From Rossellomorea vietnamensis (GTDB lineage Bacteria; Bacillota; Bacilli; Bacillales; Bacillaceae_B), in NCBI RefSeq assembly GCF_008180615.1, contig NZ_VTEH01000004.1:148329-212328 (forward strand): a stretch of 64,000 nt of DNA, read 5' to 3'. A program made the position numbers and the translations under genes. Each line of letters starts with the position of its first letter. Within the stretch, counting starts at the first letter, position 1. The notes under the pieces were generated by a model. The model worked only from the letters and a program-made list of their open reading frames with translations. It searched no databases and was not told the origin of the DNA. This document shows positions 53,195-62,955 of the stretch, in pieces.

Positions 53195-54418
53195 TTAATC
53201 AATAATCGCCTCTTTTGAACGCGGGCGTAGTATTTTACCGAAGCTTTCAATATTTGTATGGACTTTTATTTTCACCTTGGCATCCGGATAGGAGTGCATC
53301 CAATCATATTCCTGGTATTCTTTAACTGTAAAGAACTTTTTGCGCGCAGCAAGAGACCAGTTGAATGCCTCTGCTTTTAATTCAGTTTGCGTTTTTTCTA
53401 CCAGTTCGTCTGCCCGTTCTTTAAACCTTTTTTCAAGTGAATCATCGAGGACCTCTTGTTTTTGTGAATCTTCAACGTAGTTGATCATACTGGGGATTCC
53501 AAGTATCTTTACACTAAGCCAAACATCCACTGTTATATCAGGTGTTGGATTGCTGACATCGACTTTAACTTTGGTTTTTGTATTGGTCAATTTTCCTGTA
53601 ACTCGAAACTCCTCATTCAATGGGTCTGGAAAGGTAAAGGTCACTTCTTTTGGCTGCAGGTGTTCAGTCAGCATGGCTCTGGCTCTGACAGCCTCACCAG
53701 TCAGTGATCCTACCATTTTTCCGTCCCTGAAGGCAGCTGCGCCAATTATTTGGACAGGTGTACCGCCTTCTTTGAGCATCTCGCCGGGCAAATAGTTGTC
53801 TTCATTAGTTTTTAGATTCACATTCTCTTCAGTAGTTGCATATATGGCCAATGCCAGTCCCGCATCCGCTTCTGTATCATGGATGATCGTATGAAGGGTG
53901 GCTCTGGGGACTAGTGAGTTGTTTTCCCACCTCCTGGTAACAAAGTCGTAAAATTTATGCGGACTTGCTTCGAAAGCGGGATGATTATGATTGAGGAACT
54001 TATTCGCTCTCTCTTTGGATACCAGGAGATTCATATCTCTTCTTGACTGAGTATCCCGGGCAATAGTCGATAGCACCTCAAGAAATTTATCAGAACGCGC
54101 CAGTTCTTCACTGATAATAAGTGCTTTCGTATGGTAAAAGTTGATGTTCCTTGTTTCTGAGATATTTAACATATCCCGGGCAGCAATAAGGTCCGGTACA
54201 CGGATCATGAGGGACTTGAATTCTGCGGAGCCTGGCTGGCTGCCCGGATTGCCCGCCTGAGGATCCGCCATTTGAAAGGTAATATCATAACCTGTTCCTC
54301 CCTCCTCAGGCAGGTCCACTCCAATCACCAATACGAATCCTTCTTCTTCCACTTCTATTTTGTCTGCGCATCCAGCCAATAGCAATATGGACAAACAAAG
54401 TGCAACTCGTAATTTCAC
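53195..54418 (-). CDS. Germinant receptor C subunit (GerAC/GerKC family lipoprotein)
   Basis: A 407-residue spore germination lipoprotein with lipobox LLAGC (Cys about residue 18) and family segments VIGVDLPEEG, FYHTKALIISEELAR and KVKIKVHTNIESFGKI. It sits on the outer face of the spore inner membrane. It overlaps the B-subunit gene by 4 bases. Which nutrient is sensed cannot be told. Confidence 0.92.
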   Translation of the reverse strand: MKLRVALCLSILLLAGCADKIEVEEEGFVLVIGVDLPEEGGTGYDITFQMADPQAGNPGSQPGSAEFKSLMIRVPDLIAARDMLNISETRNINFYHTKALIISEELARSDKFLEVLSTIARDTQSRRDMNLLVSKERANKFLNHNHPAFEASPHKFYDFVTRRWENNSLVPRATLHTIIHDTEADAGLALAIYATTEENVNLKTNEDNYLPGEMLKEGGTPVQIIGAAAFRDGKMVGSLTGEAVRARAMLTEHLQPKEVTFTFPDPLNEEFRVTGKLTNTKTKVKVDVSNPTPDITVDVWLSVKILGIPSMINYVEDSQKQEVLDDSLEKRFKERADELVEKTQTELKAEAFNWSLAARKKFFTVKEYQEYDWMHSYPDAKVKIKVHTNIESFGKILRPRSKEAIID

Positions 54419-55512
54419 CTGTTTAATTCCCCCTTAAGTTTAGCAATCAACAATAATGCCACTGGAATGGTGAATATGAGAATGGAGGTTACCATTAAGA
54501 TGGCCTGGCTTCTTAAAATAAGGACGTTCTGGACGACATTTTCCGGTATTAGGCCTAGCATGATCGTCAACCCCGCAAAGGGCAGGATCAATGGTTCAAA
54601 CTCCTTGATTTTTACTGTATAAGAAAAAATCGCAGTAGAGATATACAAATAAAGAGCAAACCGTATCAAACTGGCAACGCTCCAAAATGCAAAGAATAGA
54701 GCTTCTATATTAGAGACATACCTTCCGAAGGTGACCATACGGGTAATTTCATGAAATGGGTAAGCGATATATTTGATTAATGGGTAGTCAAAAAAGGCAA
54801 TGTATACAGCAAAAAAGACCGCCAATTCTAAACTGGCCACAATAATTCCTAAAATGGTCGCTTTTTTAAAAGATTTATAACTTTTGAAGAATGGATAAAT
54901 AACGGTCAAGAAAAGTAAGTCACTGGTAATGGAAGCGTAGCTTACTCCATTATAGGCAATTTCTTTAAGACCATATCCTCCAAAAGGAAAGAGATAGCCA
55001 AAAAACAGCTCATTCCAAATTAGTACTATGATAAAGAATAAGGAAGCCTTTATATATGGAAGCGATATCCATGCTGTCCTGCCGATAGCGAGCAATCCCC
55101 TGTTGGCCAGGAAGTAGCTTGCCCCTACCAGGATGAAATAAATCTGTGACGTACTGGTCGATGTGAAATACATTGTATTAATGATGTCGATGTAGCTTCT
55201 GCTATCAACGACAGTTGCAGAAAATGAAATATAAAAGAGGACCATTCCAATAATAAAACCTATATACTTTCCAGTAACCTGGTAAGTAATATCGATAATG
55301 TTTTTATCCTTGAAATTTTTAACTAATTTGAGCAGGCATATTAACGGAATGATCATGACCGCACCTGAAAAAAGAGGGATCATCCAAGCAGCCTGGGCTG
55401 TTTCTTTGAATAGAAGGGTAGCGGTCATATCAGTAAATTTGATGCCAAGCGTAATGGTCACCAGGGCAAACAGCTCCCGGGTTCCAAGTCTTCTGTCTGC
55501 AGGAGAAATCAT
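54415..55512 (-). CDS. Germinant receptor B subunit (GerAB/GerKB family)
   Basis: A 365-residue APC-superfamily-like membrane protein with about ten helices (SPADRRLGTRELFALVTITLG start, family LFYISFSATVVDSRSYI). The B subunit forms the amino-acid or sugar binding site. Four-base overlaps at both ends show a coupled operon. Confidence 0.93.
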   Translation of the reverse strand: MISPADRRLGTRELFALVTITLGIKFTDMTATLLFKETAQAAWMIPLFSGAVMIIPLICLLKLVKNFKDKNIIDITYQVTGKYIGFIIGMVLFYISFSATVVDSRSYIDIINTMYFTSTSTSQIYFILVGASYFLANRGLLAIGRTAWISLPYIKASLFFIIVLIWNELFFGYLFPFGGYGLKEIAYNGVSYASITSDLLFLTVIYPFFKSYKSFKKATILGIIVASLELAVFFAVYIAFFDYPLIKYIAYPFHEITRMVTFGRYVSNIEALFFAFWSVASLIRFALYLYISTAIFSYTVKIKEFEPLILPFAGLTIMLGLIPENVVQNVLILRSQAILMVTSILIFTIPVALLLIAKLKGELNR

Positions 55513-57038
55513 TTATTGTTCTCTCCTTCCGGTTCTTTCATCTTTTCCTTCTCAATCGGGAAAATATTCATTGGGCGCAGCCACTGTTTCCATATTGGAG
55601 GCCGGACTATCAAATCCTTTGAAGAAGGATAGTGAGGGGCCATTGGTGAAAGGTATGGAACGTCAAAAGAAGTGACTGTAGATAGATAGCCGATGCATAA
55701 AGTGATACAAATACCTAAGCCGAGAAACCCCCATAAACTGCCAAACAAAAGAAAGATATATGTCGACAATCTGATCATGTAATTGAAGGACAGATTGGGG
55801 ACTGCGAAAGAGGCCAGTCCCGTCACTGCAATGACAATGACAAGAATCGGGCTGATGATATTAGCCTCTACTGCAGCCTGGCCCAGGATCAAAGCTCCTA
55901 CAATTCCGATTGTCGGACCGATTGGGTTAGGCACCCTGACTCCCCCTTCTCTTATCAGTTCAAAAGCAAGCAGGAGCATAATCACTTCAAAAATAGCCGG
56001 AAAAGGAACTTCTTCCCTTGTGGCCGCGATAGCCAAAACTAGATCAGTTGGCAGCATTTCGATATGATAATTTGTCACTGCGATATAAATTGCAGGAGTC
56101 AAGATAGTAATAAATATAGCTGCAATTCTTAGAAGTCTTGTGAAGTTTCCATAAACCCATCTTGCATAGTAATCCTCTGATGTATGGAAAAATGACCAGA
56201 ATGTCACAGGTGCAATCAGGCTGCTGGGTGAACTGTCCATTAATAAGACTACATGCCCTTCATTAATAAAGCTGACTGCTCTATCCGGCCTTTCGGTGTA
56301 CAATACAGTCGGAACCAGCGAGTAAGGACGTTCCTCAATATGCTGTTCTAGAAGACCGAGATTCTGCACTTCATCAGCTTTGATTTCCTTTAAGCGTTTT
56401 TTCATTTTTTCAATCAGAGTGGGGTTTGCTACATCTTTTAAGTATAGAATTGCTATTTGGCTCAAGCCTTTTTCTCCAACGGTCACATACTCTGTAGTTA
56501 GTTGGGGTGAACGAAGCTGCTTGCGGACAAGCGAAATGTTAACGGCTATTGACTCGATAAATGCTTCTTTGGGACCTTTTAAAATGTTTTCATCTTCAGC
56601 TTTTTCTACTCCGCGCTTTTCAAAGCCTGATGTTCCAAAGATGAATGCTTCCTTTTTCCCATCAATTAATAGAATGGCATTGCCCAATAATAATTGGTTG
56701 ACCACCATGCTGTATGTGTATTCTTCTTTAATGTCACTTAGAGGAACATGATTTGAAATGAACTCTAAATCCAATTCGGCGTCCGTCCCATTGAGTGAGA
56801 GCAAATTAGGAATCAGCACTTTTTCAATGATGTCTCCCTCACACATACCGTTGAGAAAATATAAGACTGCCTTTCGGTTGCAGCCGGAAAGAGTCAATTT
56901 CCTTACTGAAAAGTCTTGATTAAGAGGAAAGTTGAAAACAGTTTGAATTCTTTTAGCTTTCTCCTCTAAAGAAACGGGAATTTCTTTTCCGTCGTGTTGT
57001 TTTTCTTCTTGTATTTCGCGCCGCTTTGATTTAAACAT
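55509..57038 (-). CDS. Germinant receptor A subunit (GerAA/GerKA family)
   Basis: A 509-residue protein: a cytosolic N-terminal domain of about 280 residues (MCEGDIIEKVLIPNLLSLN), then five or so membrane helices with the conserved EVPFPAIFEVIMLLLAFEL and IGPTIGIVGALILGQAAVEA. A subunits form oligomeric channels in the spore membrane. ATG 57038 has GAGGAGGTGG upstream; the longer frame from 57071 overlaps the promoter. First gene of the operon. Confidence 0.94.
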   Translation of the reverse strand: MFKSKRREIQEEKQHDGKEIPVSLEEKAKRIQTVFNFPLNQDFSVRKLTLSGCNRKAVLYFLNGMCEGDIIEKVLIPNLLSLNGTDAELDLEFISNHVPLSDIKEEYTYSMVVNQLLLGNAILLIDGKKEAFIFGTSGFEKRGVEKAEDENILKGPKEAFIESIAVNISLVRKQLRSPQLTTEYVTVGEKGLSQIAILYLKDVANPTLIEKMKKRLKEIKADEVQNLGLLEQHIEERPYSLVPTVLYTERPDRAVSFINEGHVVLLMDSSPSSLIAPVTFWSFFHTSEDYYARWVYGNFTRLLRIAAIFITILTPAIYIAVTNYHIEMLPTDLVLAIAATREEVPFPAIFEVIMLLLAFELIREGGVRVPNPIGPTIGIVGALILGQAAVEANIISPILVIVIAVTGLASFAVPNLSFNYMIRLSTYIFLLFGSLWGFLGLGICITLCIGYLSTVTSFDVPYLSPMAPHYPSSKDLIVRPPIWKQWLRPMNIFPIEKEKMKEPEGENNK

Positions 57039-57059
57039 GCTACCACCTCCTCTAGTCCT

Positions 57060-57088
57060 TAGAATGTACAATAATTACTTTGTTATGT
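57060..57088 (-). promoter_or_regulatory. Putative sigma-G promoter of the ger operon
   Basis: On the minus strand ACATA (57084-57088), 17-bp spacer and CATTCTA (57060-57066) fit the forespore sigma-G pattern used by ger operons, 22 bases before the start codon. Confidence 0.5.
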
Positions 57089-57197
57089 AATTCTTGGCAC
57101 CAGAATGTTTTTGAGTTTGTTCATAAAATACTGGCCGGTTCAAGTCCTCCTGCTGGTATGATGATATAAAGAAATTAATTGTTAGGAAGGTGTAAGT

Positions 57198-57785
57198 TTG
57201 AAGTGGTACAGTATAGGGGCGTTCACATTTCCTTCGACTTGGGGAGCGCTCGTGGCAGCGTTTATTATAACAGGTATTTTTATATGGCTTCATTATGGAA
57301 AAAATAGCGGAGAATGGTTTGGGAATAGTGTGTTTTGGTTTATCATCACCTGGAAATTCAGTGTGATATTGTTCGACTTTTCCGGATTCATTCAACAGCC
57401 TTTGACGGCTCTTTATTTTAATGGTGGTTATAAGGGATTTTGGCTTGGTGTGACAGTTGCTTTGGTGTACATATATTTCAAAGGTGCGAGACAGCAATTG
57501 ATCAGCTCTTGGCTGCTGGTTGTTCTCGTGTATGAGGGGGCTTCTGAATTTCTTGCTGACAGCAGCTCGATTCTGAGCGCAGTAAATGTTCTGGTCGGCT
57601 TCTTTCTGTTTTATCTTCTTTTATACAAAGGAAAAGAGAGAATATGGCTTTCGATATTCATAGGCATGCAGCTGCTGGTCAATTTCCTGCAAGGGAGCAT
57701 AGCCTCTGCAGAAAGTATGGCTTATATAGCGATTACGATTGCTGTGCTCGGCATCAGCAGTTTAAGGAGGGACTCGAATGAGTAA
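57198..57785 (+). CDS. Membrane protein coupled to a ResA-type thioredoxin
   Basis: A 195-residue protein with about six membrane helices and few charged loops (KWYSIGAFTFPSTWGALVA at the start). TTG 57198 is preceded by AGGAAGGTG. It overlaps the downstream thioredoxin-like gene by 8 bases, implying a joint function, possibly electron delivery or anchoring in extracytoplasmic disulfide reduction, but there are no conserved Cys to act like CcdA. Family unknown to me. Confidence 0.75.
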   Translation: MKWYSIGAFTFPSTWGALVAAFIITGIFIWLHYGKNSGEWFGNSVFWFIITWKFSVILFDFSGFIQQPLTALYFNGGYKGFWLGVTVALVYIYFKGARQQLISSWLLVVLVYEGASEFLADSSSILSAVNVLVGFFLFYLLLYKGKERIWLSIFIGMQLLVNFLQGSIASAESMAYIAITIAVLGISSLRRDSNE

Positions 57786-58362
57786 AAGAATTGTAGGAAT
57801 CGGATTAGTTGCTGTCCTTGGGGGGCTTTTTGTATTTAATATCATTCAAAATCAAGCTTCCCAAAAGAAGATTGAAGAGCAGGTATCAGAGCAATTGGAA
57901 TCAGGGCTTGATGTTGAATTTGGAAGTGAAGGCCCGGGTGAGGGGGATGCAGCTCCTGACTTTACATTGACTACATTAGCGGGAGAGGAAGTGTCGTTAT
58001 CGGATTTTAAAGGGCAGAAGGTGATCCTTAACTTCTGGGCGACATGGTGTCCCCCATGTAAAGCGGAAATGCCGCATATGCAGGAATACTATGAACAATA
58101 CCATGAGAAAGCGAATGTCGAAATGCTTGCTGTGAACTTGACCACTATCGACAATGGGAAAGAAGCTGTTGAAAAATTTGGCGAAGAATACGGATTGACC
58201 TTCCCGATTCCTTTGGATGAGGATGGAGTGCAGGGGACCGTTTACCAGGCCCAAACGATTCCAACCTCTTATATGATCGACACTGATGGAATCATCCGGC
58301 ATAAAATCCTCGGGCCGATGAACAAAGATATGATGATTCAGCTAGTAGAGAATATGGATTAA
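57778..58362 (+). CDS. ResA-like membrane-anchored thiol-disulfide oxidoreductase
   Basis: A 194-residue protein with one N-terminal membrane anchor (about 5-22) and a TlpA/ResA thioredoxin domain (about 60-190) having the active site WATWCPPCKAEMP. A cis-Pro in TIPTSYMID fits. The domain faces the outside and reduces disulfides, for example in apocytochromes or spore proteins. The neighbouring cytochrome c gene cccB is 9 kb away. Confidence 0.9.
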   Translation: MSKRIVGIGLVAVLGGLFVFNIIQNQASQKKIEEQVSEQLESGLDVEFGSEGPGEGDAAPDFTLTTLAGEEVSLSDFKGQKVILNFWATWCPPCKAEMPHMQEYYEQYHEKANVEMLAVNLTTIDNGKEAVEKFGEEYGLTFPIPLDEDGVQGTVYQAQTIPTSYMIDTDGIIRHKILGPMNKDMMIQLVENMD

Positions 58363-58389
58363 TAGGTGCGCTTTATCCCGGTAAAGTAC

Positions 58390-58466
58390 TGAAAGGGACA
58401 GTCCCCTGTGCTGCTTTAAAGCAGCTCAAGGGACTGTCCCTCTTCGCACGCTGATGCGTTAAAGTG
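58390..58466. repeat. GGGACWGTCCC palindromic intergenic element (copy 8)
   Basis: AAAGGGACAGTCCCC and AAGGGACTGTCCCTC enclose GTGCTGCTTTAAAGCAGC, a long hairpin after the ResA-like gene, likely its terminator. Confidence 0.85.
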
Positions 58467-58542
58467 ATAAAGACTGACAGGCTTAAAACGTTGTCGTATA
58501 ATGGGGAAAAAGGTGTTTCTATCGAAGAAGGAGTTTTTACAG

Positions 58543-59676
58543 ATGAAGTTTGACACAAAAGTCGTGCACAGCACATTGCATAACCGCAGCATAAAAAGTA
58601 AATCCACACCGATCTATCAAACCTCTGCGTTCACCTTCTCCTCCCTGGAGGAACTGGAAGGCTTCTATGAAGGAAAATCTCCATACCTTTATTCACGATC
58701 GGGCAATCCGAATACTGATGAATTAGGCGAAATGGTGGCTGCTCTTGAAGGTGCACCGTCAGGAGTGGCGGCTGCTTCGGGACTGGGAGCGATCCTTGCC
58801 GGAATTTTGGCTGTCACTGAAAGCGGGGACCATATCATTGCCGCCGAGGATATATACGGCGGAACCTATCAGCTTTTAAGCGAAGAGCTGAAAACCTTTG
58901 GCATCACCGCTAATTTTGTTGACTTCAGCAACCCTGAAGAAATCGAAAGCAGTATCACACCGCAAACGAAGCTTCTCTATAGTGAAAGCATTACAAATCC
59001 CTTTTTAAGGGTGGAAGATATGGAAGCTATGGTTTCAATTGCGAAAAAACATGGCATTTATACAATGATCGATAATACATTTGCAACTCCATACCTGATG
59101 ACTCCATATAGTAATGGAGTGGATATTGTCGCACACAGCGCTACCAAATATATCGGCGGCCACAGCGATGTGACGGCTGGCGTAACAGTCGGCAGCGAAG
59201 AAGTGATCGCTAAAGCTAGAACGAAGGTCATCAATCTGGGCTTTAATCTTAGTCCGCACGAAGCGTGGCTGACGGTCAGGGGCTGTAAAACTTTATCGCT
59301 GAGAATGAAACAGCAATGTGAGAATGCTGCTGAACTAGCGGAAGCCCTTACTGGATATGACGGAATAAAAAAAGTCTACTATCCTAAGGATGCGGCGGAA
59401 AAAGGCAGCGGAGCGATCGTGACAATTGAGCTATCAGAACACAATGATATCCACAGGTTTTTCACAGGGTTGAGCTGGGTTAAAATTGTCCCGACCCTTG
59501 CCGGCGTGGAAACAACTGTCTCCTACCCGCAAGGAACCTCACACCGCGCCTTGTCAACTGAAGCAAGAGAAAAAATCGGCGTAAACCAGCAGGTTGTCCG
59601 GATTTCTGTCGGAATTGAGGATTCAGAGGATATCATTCAGGCGTTTAAGGGTGCTGTAGATTCTTCCAGGTTGTAA
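58543..59676 (+). CDS. Cys/Met-metabolism PLP enzyme (cystathionine gamma-synthase/lyase type)
   Basis: A 377-residue gamma-family PLP enzyme: substrate/PLP residues in YLYSRSGNPNTDELGEMVAALEG, LIDNTFATPYL analogue (MIDNTFATPYL), and the Schiff-base Lys in HSATKYIGGHSD. Sequence alone does not separate cystathionine gamma-synthase, gamma-lyase and homocysteine desulfhydrase. ATG 58543 is chosen with AGAAGGAG 9 bases upstream. Unlike metY-metX downstream it has no S-box in front. Confidence 0.85.
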   Translation: MKFDTKVVHSTLHNRSIKSKSTPIYQTSAFTFSSLEELEGFYEGKSPYLYSRSGNPNTDELGEMVAALEGAPSGVAAASGLGAILAGILAVTESGDHIIAAEDIYGGTYQLLSEELKTFGITANFVDFSNPEEIESSITPQTKLLYSESITNPFLRVEDMEAMVSIAKKHGIYTMIDNTFATPYLMTPYSNGVDIVAHSATKYIGGHSDVTAGVTVGSEEVIAKARTKVINLGFNLSPHEAWLTVRGCKTLSLRMKQQCENAAELAEALTGYDGIKKVYYPKDAAEKGSGAIVTIELSEHNDIHRFFTGLSWVKIVPTLAGVETTVSYPQGTSHRALSTEAREKIGVNQQVVRISVGIEDSEDIIQAFKGAVDSSRL

Positions 59677-59746
59677 GAAGCTGGCTTGTTAGGAACCTAG
59701 TGGAGCGTTTTGTATAAGGATACACCCCGCTGCTTCAGCCGCAGAG

Positions 59747-60118
59747 TGGATACATGAGTTACTCTTTTCGGGTAGAGACGTGTATCCACTCAGGGCGTGT
59801 GGATACATGAGTTGTCTATTTTGATGGGAGATGTGTATCCAGCCAGGGCGGTTGGATACATGAGTAAGTCTTTTTGATGGAGATATGTATCCAGCCAGGG
59901 CGGTTGGATACATGAGTAAGTCTTTTTGATGGAGATATGTATCCAGCCAGGGCGGGTGGGTACTTGAGTTGTCTATTTTGATGGGAGATATGTATCCAGC
60001 CAGGGCGAGTGGATACATGAGTTAGTCTTTTCGGGTAGAGACGTGTATCCACTCAGGGCGTGTGGGTACATGAGTTGTCAATTTTGTGGGGAGATGTGTA
60101 TCCAGCCAGGGCAAGTGG
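59747..60118. repeat. Second tandem array of the TGGATACAT/ATGTATCCA family (7 units)
   Basis: Seven units of about 52-54 bp have TGGATACATGAGT at the left and GTGTATCCA or ATGTATCCA at the right, with a spacer such as TGTCTATTTTGATGGGA or ACTCTTTTCGGGTAGA and a CCAGGGCGG linker. The flanking cores equal those of the array at 4674-5545, the spacers do not. Two spacer types alternate, so units may have been shuffled. Minus-strand open frames here are artefacts. Confidence 0.9.
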
Positions 60119-60179
60119 ATGGCAAAATGCTTTAATAATCCCAAATCGAATCAAGAAAATAAAAAATTCAGAATAATCA

Positions 60180-60208
60180 TTGACCATACAATAATAGTCA
60201 GTTATAAT
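60180..60208 (+). promoter_or_regulatory. Sigma-A promoter for the S-box metYX transcript
   Basis: TTGACC (60180-60185), 17-bp spacer, TATAAT (60203-60208), 40 bases before the SAM aptamer. Confidence 0.85.
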
Positions 60209-60247
60209 CCAATTCATACGACATATATTTTCATAAGCAATTCGATA

Positions 60248-60363
60248 CTCTTATCGAGAGCGGCGGAGGGAATAGGCCCGATGAAGCCCGGCAACCAACA
60301 GGCAGTTACTGCTTGGAAAGGTGCTACATCCTACAGGCTCGTGCAGTCTGGAAGATAAGAGGA
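60248..60363 (+). promoter_or_regulatory. SAM-I riboswitch (S box)
   Basis: CTCTTATCGAGAG opens P1/P2, followed by GGCGGAGGGAATAGGCCCGATGAAGCCCGGCAACC in broken form (the conserved GAGGGA, GATGAAGCCCGGCAACC), then GGTGCTACATCC and the closing GATAAGAGG. This is the classic S-box pattern. With SAM bound, the terminator at 60380-60412 should form and shut off metY-metX. Confidence 0.97.
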
Positions 60364-60379
60364 GGAGCATTGACCTTTC

Positions 60380-60412
60380 AAGCCCTCTTCTTAGCGGAGA
60401 GGGCTTTTTATA
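60380..60412 (+). terminator. SAM riboswitch terminator
   Basis: AAGCCCTCTTC-TTAGC-GGAGAGGGCTT followed by TTTAT; its 5' arm can alternatively pair with the P1 3' strand as antiterminator. Confidence 0.93.
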
Positions 60413-60445
60413 TTGAAAAAACCTCTTCGCGTCAGGCTAAATTAA

Positions 60446-61765
<1,320 letters not shown>

Positions 61766-61768
61766 AAG

Positions 61769-62809
61769 ATGAGTGAATACATCTATGAAACGGGGACTGT
61801 TCCGACAGGCTGTCTGAAGCTTGAAAATGGCAAGTCCCTGGATGAAACCCACCTTAGTTATGAACTGTGCGGAAGGAAGGACGGTCCTGTCATTCTTGTG
61901 TGCCATGCATTGACAGGGAGCCACCTCAGTGTCGGCACGGAAGAAAATCCTGGCTGGTGGAGGGGGTTGATCGGCCTTTCTGCTCATATCGATACTGACA
62001 AGTACTTAGTTGTCACATTTAATGTTCTGGGAGGCTGTGACGGTTCAACTGGTCCTGCATCTCTTAATCCGGAAACAGGGGAAGCTTACAGGACCTCTTT
62101 TCCGGAGGTGACTGTCAGAGACATCGTCCATTCTCAATATAAGGCTTTGAAAGTACTGGGTATTTCCTCTTTAGAAGCAGTCATCGGCGGTTCGCTGGGA
62201 GGAATGCAGGCTCTGGAATGGGGCCTGCTTTATCCTGCTTTTACGCAGAAAGTGTTCCTGCTGGCGAGCACACCTTATTTTTCTGATTATGGTATTGCAT
62301 TCAATATGATCGGCAAAACGGCGATTACGTCAGATCCCCATTGGCGGAATGGACATTATGAAAGAGCTGAAGAGGTTTCTGGAATGAAAGTCGCCAGGAT
62401 GGCCGGGATGGTCACCTATCGCTCTCCGGAACTCTTTGAAAAAAGGTTCGATCGCAGTAAGGCCGATAATAGATTATTTCAGGTGGAATCCTATCTTGCT
62501 TATCAGGGTGAGAAGCTGGCCAAACGGTTTGATCCCAACAGCTACCTGTATCTGATGGGAGCAATGAACAGCCATGATATCGGCAGGGGGCGCGGAGGAT
62601 GGAGAGAGGCTGCTTTAGAGTTCCAGCCTGAACTGATCTCCCTTGCCTACAGGGGCGACTTGATTTACCCTCCGTCTGTAATCAGTGAGTTTGCCGGCCT
62701 TGTCCCTGGTGCGACCTTCTATGAAGTAGATACGCTCTTCGGCCATGATGGCTTTTTGACCGAATTTGAAAAATGGGGAAGTTTTATCAGGCAGCATTTA
62801 GAAATTTAG
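61769..62809 (+). CDS. metX: Homoserine O-acetyltransferase
   Basis: A 346-residue alpha/beta hydrolase of the MetX family. Nucleophile Ser in GGSLGGMQALEW (about residue 140), preceded by NVLGGCDGSTGP, with His in GHDGFLTE near the C-terminus and Asp in GDLIYPP. It acetylates homoserine to provide the MetY substrate. No ribosome binding site is clear; the 3-base spacing from metY suggests reinitiation. No C-terminal CBS domain is present. Confidence 0.93.
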   Translation: MSEYIYETGTVPTGCLKLENGKSLDETHLSYELCGRKDGPVILVCHALTGSHLSVGTEENPGWWRGLIGLSAHIDTDKYLVVTFNVLGGCDGSTGPASLNPETGEAYRTSFPEVTVRDIVHSQYKALKVLGISSLEAVIGGSLGGMQALEWGLLYPAFTQKVFLLASTPYFSDYGIAFNMIGKTAITSDPHWRNGHYERAEEVSGMKVARMAGMVTYRSPELFEKRFDRSKADNRLFQVESYLAYQGEKLAKRFDPNSYLYLMGAMNSHDIGRGRGGWREAALEFQPELISLAYRGDLIYPPSVISEFAGLVPGATFYEVDTLFGHDGFLTEFEKWGSFIRQHLEI

Positions 62810-62857
62810 ATAACGAGACTCATAACTTGTCCCTCACAGGCATATAGTTTCAATAGC

Positions 62858-62906
62858 AAAGACATCGCACCGCTTTTAAGCATTTTTTGTGTGGTGTCTT
62901 TTTTAT
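62858..62906 (+). terminator. Terminator after metX
   Basis: AAAGACATCGCAC pairs with GTGTGGTGTCTTTT, with a long loop and a T-run. Confidence 0.75.
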
Positions 62907-62955
62907 CCGGAAATTGGGATGGATGCTGAGAAGCTTAACTATAGGAGGGAAAGTA

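Noticed and set aside
59689..60052. Minus-strand open frames of 109 and 78 residues
   Set aside because: Same artefact, produced by the second array.
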